From: an uncultured Fidelibacterota bacterium
Lineage (GTDB): Bacteria; Fidelibacterota; Marinisomatia; Marinisomatales; UBA8229
Direction of reading: 5' to 3'
DNA: 9,485 nt
Assembly: GCA_913054425.1 (NCBI GenBank)
Contig: CAJXJG010000057.1
Coordinates: forward strand, 1 to 9,485
Shown here piece after piece: positions 6,546 through 9,485 of the stretch. The notes beneath the pieces were generated by a model. The model saw nothing but the letters and a program-made list of their open reading frames with translations, was not told the origin of the DNA and searched no databases. Made by a program: the position numbers and the translations under genes. The stretch's first letter is position 1. Every line of letters begins with the position of its first letter.

Positions 6546-7310
6546 ATGTGCACAGTCCGGCTTAGGTTTTATGAAGAACTGAATGATTTTCTTCGTCCCC
6601 AATTTCGGAAAGATAAAAATATTGAGCGGGTACTCAATCACCGCACGACAGTGAAGGATGTAATTGAGTCCTGCGGGGTGCCCCATACGGAAGTAGACCT
6701 GATCCTGGTGAATGGGGATTCTAAGCGTTTTGATTATCACATTCATAATGCAGATAGCATCAGTGTTTATCCTGTATTTGAGTCGCTGGATATTTCCCAT
6801 GTAACCAGGCTTCAGGAGAGACCCCTGCGAGACCTCAAATTTGCGGCAGATGTCCAGTTAGGGAAACTGGTGAAAAAAATGCGTATTCTTGGATTGAGCG
6901 TTACCTATCGGAATGATATCAGGGATAATGAACTGTTGGAAGTAATGCTGAACGAAAACAGGGTTTTACTCACCCGGGACAGAAAACTGCTCATGCATAA
7001 AATAGTCCAGAGGGGTTACCTTGTCCGTTCAGATAGTCCCCCTGTTCAGATTGTAGAGGTGGTGAAACGTTTTGATCTTGCAGGACAGTTAGTTCCTTTC
7101 GCCCGCTGTACCGAGTGTAACGGAGAACTCCAAGCCGTAGCTAAAGCTGAGGTTTTGGATTTACTTGAACCTAAGACCAAACTGTATTATGATAATTTTG
7201 TCCAGTGCGGAAATTGTAAGAAAATTTACTGGAAAGGCACCCACTACGATAAGTTAACTGCCTGGGTGGATAAGATCAGGGAACAACCCGGTTCTCCGAA
7301 TCCGTGCTAA
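6546..7310 (+). CDS. Mut7-C RNase domain protein with N-terminal ubiquitin-like domain
   Basis: A 254-aa cytoplasmic protein with a known two-part layout. Residues 2-80 form a ThiS/ubiquitin-like beta-grasp domain (Ub-Mut7C type). Residues 94-232 form the Mut7-C domain, a PIN-like predicted RNase fold, with FAADVQLGKLVKKMRILG (99-116), acidic residues Asp102, Asp124 and Asp145 (YRNDIRDNEL, LTRDRKLL) and a zinc ribbon with CTEC (188-191) and CGNC (221-224), followed by the typical YWKGTHYDKL. All expected residues are present. The biological substrate of bacterial Mut7-C proteins is not established; a role in RNA processing is inferred from the fold. The ATG at 6546 is preferred over the TTG at 6543 just before it; no ribosome binding site is evident. 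The gene stands alone, divergent from fabA and convergent with the DUF1801 gene. Confidence 0.9.
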   Translation: MCTVRLRFYEELNDFLRPQFRKDKNIERVLNHRTTVKDVIESCGVPHTEVDLILVNGDSKRFDYHIHNADSISVYPVFESLDISHVTRLQERPLRDLKFAADVQLGKLVKKMRILGLSVTYRNDIRDNELLEVMLNENRVLLTRDRKLLMHKIVQRGYLVRSDSPPVQIVEVVKRFDLAGQLVPFARCTECNGELQAVAKAEVLDLLEPKTKLYYDNFVQCGNCKKIYWKGTHYDKLTAWVDKIREQPGSPNPC

Positions 7311-7459
7311 CCCAGAGGAATCGAAGTGTCCCCGCATTGCTGGATTTTAATCCTCACAAAGGGTTATTGCGTGAAACGGAATTCCAAGCATTCAACAGAA
7401 GGCTTTCCTTGGTTGTTACGTAAGAGTATTTTTCTCACCTATTCCTTAAGCGAACAGGA

Positions 7460-7906
7460 TTATTTCTTTAGATTTTTCTCATAGATATTCACCCAATCCT
7501 GCACTGTCATTTTTCCCGCAAGTTCTGCAATGAGAGCATAGGGAATCTGCTCCGGTTTTTTAAAACGAATACAGCTTTTACCCATCTCCAATTTTGATTT
7601 GCAATGTTTTGGATATTCTCCTATAAACCATTTTAAGAGATCCGGGTTGGCATAAATTCCCATGTGGTAAAGCGCGACAAAATTTTTCTGGGAAGCTAAC
7701 CCAATAAAAGGAACCGGTAAGGAAGGATCGCAATGGTATCCATCAGGATAAATTGAATGTGGGACAACAAATCCGGGCATCCCATAGCTGATTCTTTCCT
7801 TAAATCCTTTGGGCAAATTTTCTTTCAAGGTTCTTAAAAGATGTTCAATAACCAGTTTTCTTTCTTCAGGGAGTGAATTGATATATTCTTTTATTGTGGT
7901 GATCAT
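7460..7906 (-). CDS. DUF1801 (YdhG-like) family protein
   Basis: A 148-aa small cytoplasmic protein without signal or membrane segments. It shows the DUF1801 pattern: an N-terminal helix IKEYINSLPEERK (5-17), a helical segment with LRTLKENLPKGFKERISYGMP (24-44), the G-x-P-x-F middle strand PVPFIGLASQKNFVALYHMG (65-84), then CKSKLEMGKSCIRFKKPEQIP (104-124) and a C-terminal helix. The KSCIRFKK segment matches the family's 'GK-x-C-I-R-F' signature. The molecular function of the family is unknown. The ATG at 7906 has no obvious ribosome binding site. It converges on the Mut7-C gene with 149 bp between stops, where I see no strong terminator, and diverges from the gene at 8192. Confidence 0.88.
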   Translation of the reverse strand: MITTIKEYINSLPEERKLVIEHLLRTLKENLPKGFKERISYGMPGFVVPHSIYPDGYHCDPSLPVPFIGLASQKNFVALYHMGIYANPDLLKWFIGEYPKHCKSKLEMGKSCIRFKKPEQIPYALIAELAGKMTVQDWVNIYEKNLKK

Positions 7907-8085
7907 GATTATTGTACCAAACTTGAATAATTAAAAATTATTACAATTTTTTGATAAATAAAACCACTGTTCAATTACAGAAATATTTCTATGTTTTTTT
8001 TTAGACCTTTTATCATCAAGAAATAATATGATACAATCAGTTACGAATATTCTTTCAATATATTTAAAACTTCCTTAAATAGAGT

Positions 8086-8163
8086 ATGGATGAGGAATTT
8101 CTTATTTGGATTTATAATCTACCCTGGCTGCAGGTTTTTTCATTCAGCGGTAAGTTAAACTGA
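8086..8163 (+). CDS. Doubtful 25-residue ORF upstream of the SWWGHPKG gene
   Basis: An ATG at 8086 opens a 25-codon frame (MDEEFLIWIYNLPWLQVFSF then SGKLN, TGA at 8161) that ends 28 bp before the next gene. It is rich in Trp and aromatic residues and slightly GC-richer than its flanks, so it could be a small membrane-active peptide, a leader, or the remnant of a lost gene. No clear ribosome binding site precedes it; chance is quite possible. Confidence 0.15.
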   Translation: MDEEFLIWIYNLPWLQVFSFSGKLN

Positions 8164-8191
8164 CAATTATCTTAATTCTAAAAGATTTAAA

Positions 8192-8641
8192 ATGACCATG
8201 CAACAGATATTAAAACTAATTGAGGAACAGGGAGTAATGTTGGAATCTGCCAAAGGATCTATTCCCAATCTTGCGGATAAAATTGCCGGTGAAAAAATAA
8301 AAGGAAGTTGGTGGGGGCACCCCAAAGGGAATTTAATTTATCATCTTTTGAGTGAGGTAAGAAAGTCTGAAATGATTCTTGTGTGCAGGTTTATCAAGGG
8401 GAAAATCACCTTTATTCATAAAAATCTATGGTCTGTACTGGTAAAGTTAGCTCCAAAATTCGATTCTGGATTATTAGATAAAGTAGTAGAAATTCATACA
8501 ACTTCAGGCAAACATAAAGTTGAAATTGTACCTTTTCCTCAGTGGGTTCCCGCTGAGATAAAATTTCAATCCGAAAAGATATCTGAGGAAGATGCGATGA
8601 AGGTGCTTCCTGAAGTAATTGTACATTACATTTTGCCATAA
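8192..8641 (+). CDS. Conserved uncharacterised protein with GSWWGHPKG motif
   Basis: A 149-aa, probably cytoplasmic protein, with no signal peptide or membrane segment. It starts with a helix (residues 2-16) and then carries IAGEKIKGSWWGHPKGNLIY (31-50), a segment I recall from a widespread family of uncharacterised bacterial proteins. It continues with VCRFIKGKITFIHKNLWSVLVKLA (64-87) and TTSGKHKVEIVPFPQWVP (103-120). The alternation of helix, basic loop and strand pair looks compatible with a winged-helix-like or small alpha/beta fold, but this is only an impression. No catalytic motif stands out apart from the conserved Trp-Trp-Gly-His and the second His-x-x-Leu-Trp. The ATG at 8192 has a weak AAAAGA upstream; a second ATG at 8198 is also possible. 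It is divergent from the DUF1801 gene and convergent with ssb. Confidence 0.8.
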   Translation: MTMQQILKLIEEQGVMLESAKGSIPNLADKIAGEKIKGSWWGHPKGNLIYHLLSEVRKSEMILVCRFIKGKITFIHKNLWSVLVKLAPKFDSGLLDKVVEIHTTSGKHKVEIVPFPQWVPAEIKFQSEKISEEDAMKVLPEVIVHYILP

Positions 8642-8889
8642 TTTATTTCTGTGTTCGCGAAAAACCAGTGTTAGAAATGAGCTGTTAGATAAGTATATGA
8701 TTAAGGTGATTAAATATTATTAATGTTTTTTTTAGAGTTTCTTAAGTTTAAAATTTGATCTATCAAAATCATCATTCATATATTTGAAACAGAAGAATAG
8801 ATTAAAAAAATTGAGTAATGACCTTTTGAAAATTTCCAAACTTTTTCTCATTCCCGGGTTATTTCATAATGAAAATTGCTGAATAATAA
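8642..8889. other. AT-rich convergent intergenic region without visible gene
   Basis: The 302 bp between the SWWGHPKG gene and ssb are strongly AT-rich with many short stop-bounded frames. Apart from the ssb terminator at its right end, I see only a small palindrome TTCGCGAA (about 8656-8663) soon after the plus-strand stop and several A/T runs. Nothing supports a gene or a structured RNA. Confidence 0.5.
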
Positions 8890-8921
8890 AAAAAAGGGAG
8901 CTCGTGAGAACTCCCTTTTTT
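8888..8921 (-). terminator. Intrinsic terminator of ssb
   Basis: An 11-bp stem (8890-8900 with 8911-8921, core GGGAG/CTCCC) with a 10-nt loop, flanked by A-runs on the left and T-runs on the right. It lies about 20 bp beyond the ssb stop. Read on the minus strand, the hairpin is followed by eight U residues. The symmetry means it can also act on transcripts from the plus-strand gene, i.e. bidirectionally. Confidence 0.88.
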
Positions 8922-8943
8922 ACTTAATCTGACAGCAGATTGA

Positions 8944-9348
8944 TTAGAATGGCAAGTCGTCCTCATCCTCTCCCGAAGGAGGGGACGCGGGTCGGTCTCC
9001 ATTACTACCCATCTTACGGCCCAGCATTGTGAAGGTATCACAAAGAACCTCCGTGGTATACCGCTTAAGGCCTTCTTTATCTTCCCAATTACGGGTCTGG
9101 AGTTTTCCCTCCAGAAAAACAAGCTGACCTTTTTTTAGCAGTTCACCTGCCAACTCAGCCGATTTTCTAAACATAACGCAACGGTGCCATTCAGTTTTAT
9201 CCTGAATATCACCATTGGCATCACGCCAGGATTCATTTGTTGCCAGATTGAAGTTTGCCACGGCTGCCCCGGACGGGGTATGCCTGACTTCCGGGTCGCC
9301 ACCCAGATGACCGACTAACACGACTTTATTTACACTTCCTTTTTGCAT
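8944..9348 (-). CDS. ssb: Single-stranded DNA-binding protein
   Basis: A 134-aa SSB that binds and protects single-stranded DNA during replication, recombination and repair and recruits partners through its tail. The OB fold spans about 4-110: NKVVLVGHLGGDPEVRHTPSG (7-27), FNLATNESW (33-41), KTEWHRCVMF (51-60), KKGQLVFLEGKLQTRNWED (72-90). Trp41, Trp55 and Trp88 correspond to the DNA-stacking tryptophans of E. coli SSB. The acidic C-terminal tip DEDDLPF (128-134) is the partner-binding motif. The linker is only about 17 residues, much shorter than in E. coli (178 aa total). The start ATG at 9348 has a good ribosome binding site AAGGAG (complement of 9355-9360) 6 nt upstream. The gene has its own promoter and terminator and is not next to rpsF or rpsR here. 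Confidence 0.96.
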   Translation of the reverse strand: MQKGSVNKVVLVGHLGGDPEVRHTPSGAAVANFNLATNESWRDANGDIQDKTEWHRCVMFRKSAELAGELLKKGQLVFLEGKLQTRNWEDKEGLKRYTTEVLCDTFTMLGRKMGSNGDRPASPPSGEDEDDLPF

Positions 9349-9393
9349 TACTTACTCCTTACTTTATTTACCGATTATTAACGCGTACGTATT

Positions 9394-9423
9394 ATTCTAC
9401 ATCAGTTTTTTATTGTGTGTCAA
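9394..9423 (-). promoter_or_regulatory. Sigma-70-like promoter of ssb
   Basis: On the minus strand a perfect -35 TTGACA (complement of 9418-9423), an 18-nt spacer and a -10 TAGAAT (complement of 9394-9399) stand about 45 bp before the ssb start. The position and direction fit ssb. Confidence 0.7.
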
Positions 9424-9457
9424 TAGTATTTTCTTCCTTTTAGAGATTCGAATAAGA

Positions 9458-9481
9458 TTAGGGGGATAGCTATCCTCCTAA
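9458..9481. repeat. 24-nt near-perfect palindrome at the window edge
   Basis: The sequence centred on GATAGCTATC pairs with itself in 11 of 12 positions; the single mismatch (G9463/T9476) would be a G-U wobble in RNA. It lies 35 bp upstream of the ssb -35 box. It could be an operator-type site or part of the terminator of a gene beyond the window, although no T-run follows on either strand. Confidence 0.6.
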
Positions 9482-9485
9482 AAAT

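Noticed and set aside
7311..7459. Possible terminator (AAGG-CTTT-CCTT) between the convergent Mut7-C and DUF1801 genes
   Set aside because: The 4-bp stem has no T-run on either strand, so it does not stand out from chance.
7951..7979. TTGATA - 17 nt - ATTACA as a promoter for the gene at 8192
   Set aside because: The -10 match is poor, the region is so AT-rich that such matches are expected, and it lies more than 200 bp from the start.

Overview
The window looks like a stretch of chromosome from an uncultured Gram-negative-type bacterium. Four or five of the nine clear genes encode proteins with export signals, and one appears to be an outer-membrane beta-barrel. The secreted nuclease carries tandem C-terminal 'GWN-L-I ... 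G-GYW-R' repeats. From memory, such repeats are common in exported proteins of Candidatus Marinimicrobia (SAR406) and related Fibrobacterota-Chlorobiota-Bacteroidota-side lineages, so I suggest Marinimicrobia or a close relative. This is inference from domain style; no rRNA or other decisive taxonomic marker is present. No mobile element, tRNA, rRNA or CRISPR array was seen.

Left part (1-5655, plus strand): a secreted M28 metallopeptidase of the carboxypeptidase Q type (149-1504); a secreted uncharacterised protein (1618-2160); 30 bp later, a membrane-anchored metallo-beta-lactamase-fold hydrolase of the alkylsulfatase lineage (2191-3618); a secreted endonuclease/exonuclease/phosphatase-family enzyme with repeat domains (3713-5041); and a predicted outer-membrane barrel protein (5038-5655) whose reading frame overlaps the nuclease stop by 4 bp. 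This is a run of envelope or extracytoplasmic degradative functions. Base composition changes along it: most of the M28 gene is GC-richer, while 1618-5041 is AT-rich.

Middle part (5656-7910): fabA on the minus strand (beta-hydroxyacyl-ACP dehydratase/isomerase), divergent from a two-domain Mut7-C protein (ubiquitin-like fold plus PIN-type RNase domain and zinc ribbon), which converges on a DUF1801-family gene on the minus strand. These look like independent single genes.

Right part (7911-9485): a conserved but uncharacterised 149-residue protein with a GSWWGHPKG motif on the plus strand, then ssb on the minus strand. The ssb gene has a clear sigma-70-like promoter, a good ribosome binding site and a strong hairpin terminator. 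The extreme right edge holds a near-perfect 24-nt palindrome.

The most noteworthy points are: the MBL-fold gene probably starts at a CTG codon; it forms a compact alkylsulfatase-like enzyme without the sterol-carrier-like domain and sits with a secreted partner of unknown function; the nuclease and barrel genes appear coupled; and fabA occurs without a visible fabB. I did not find a convincing new multi-gene system. The best candidate for undescribed biology is the 1618-3618 secreted gene pair, followed by the nuclease-barrel pair.
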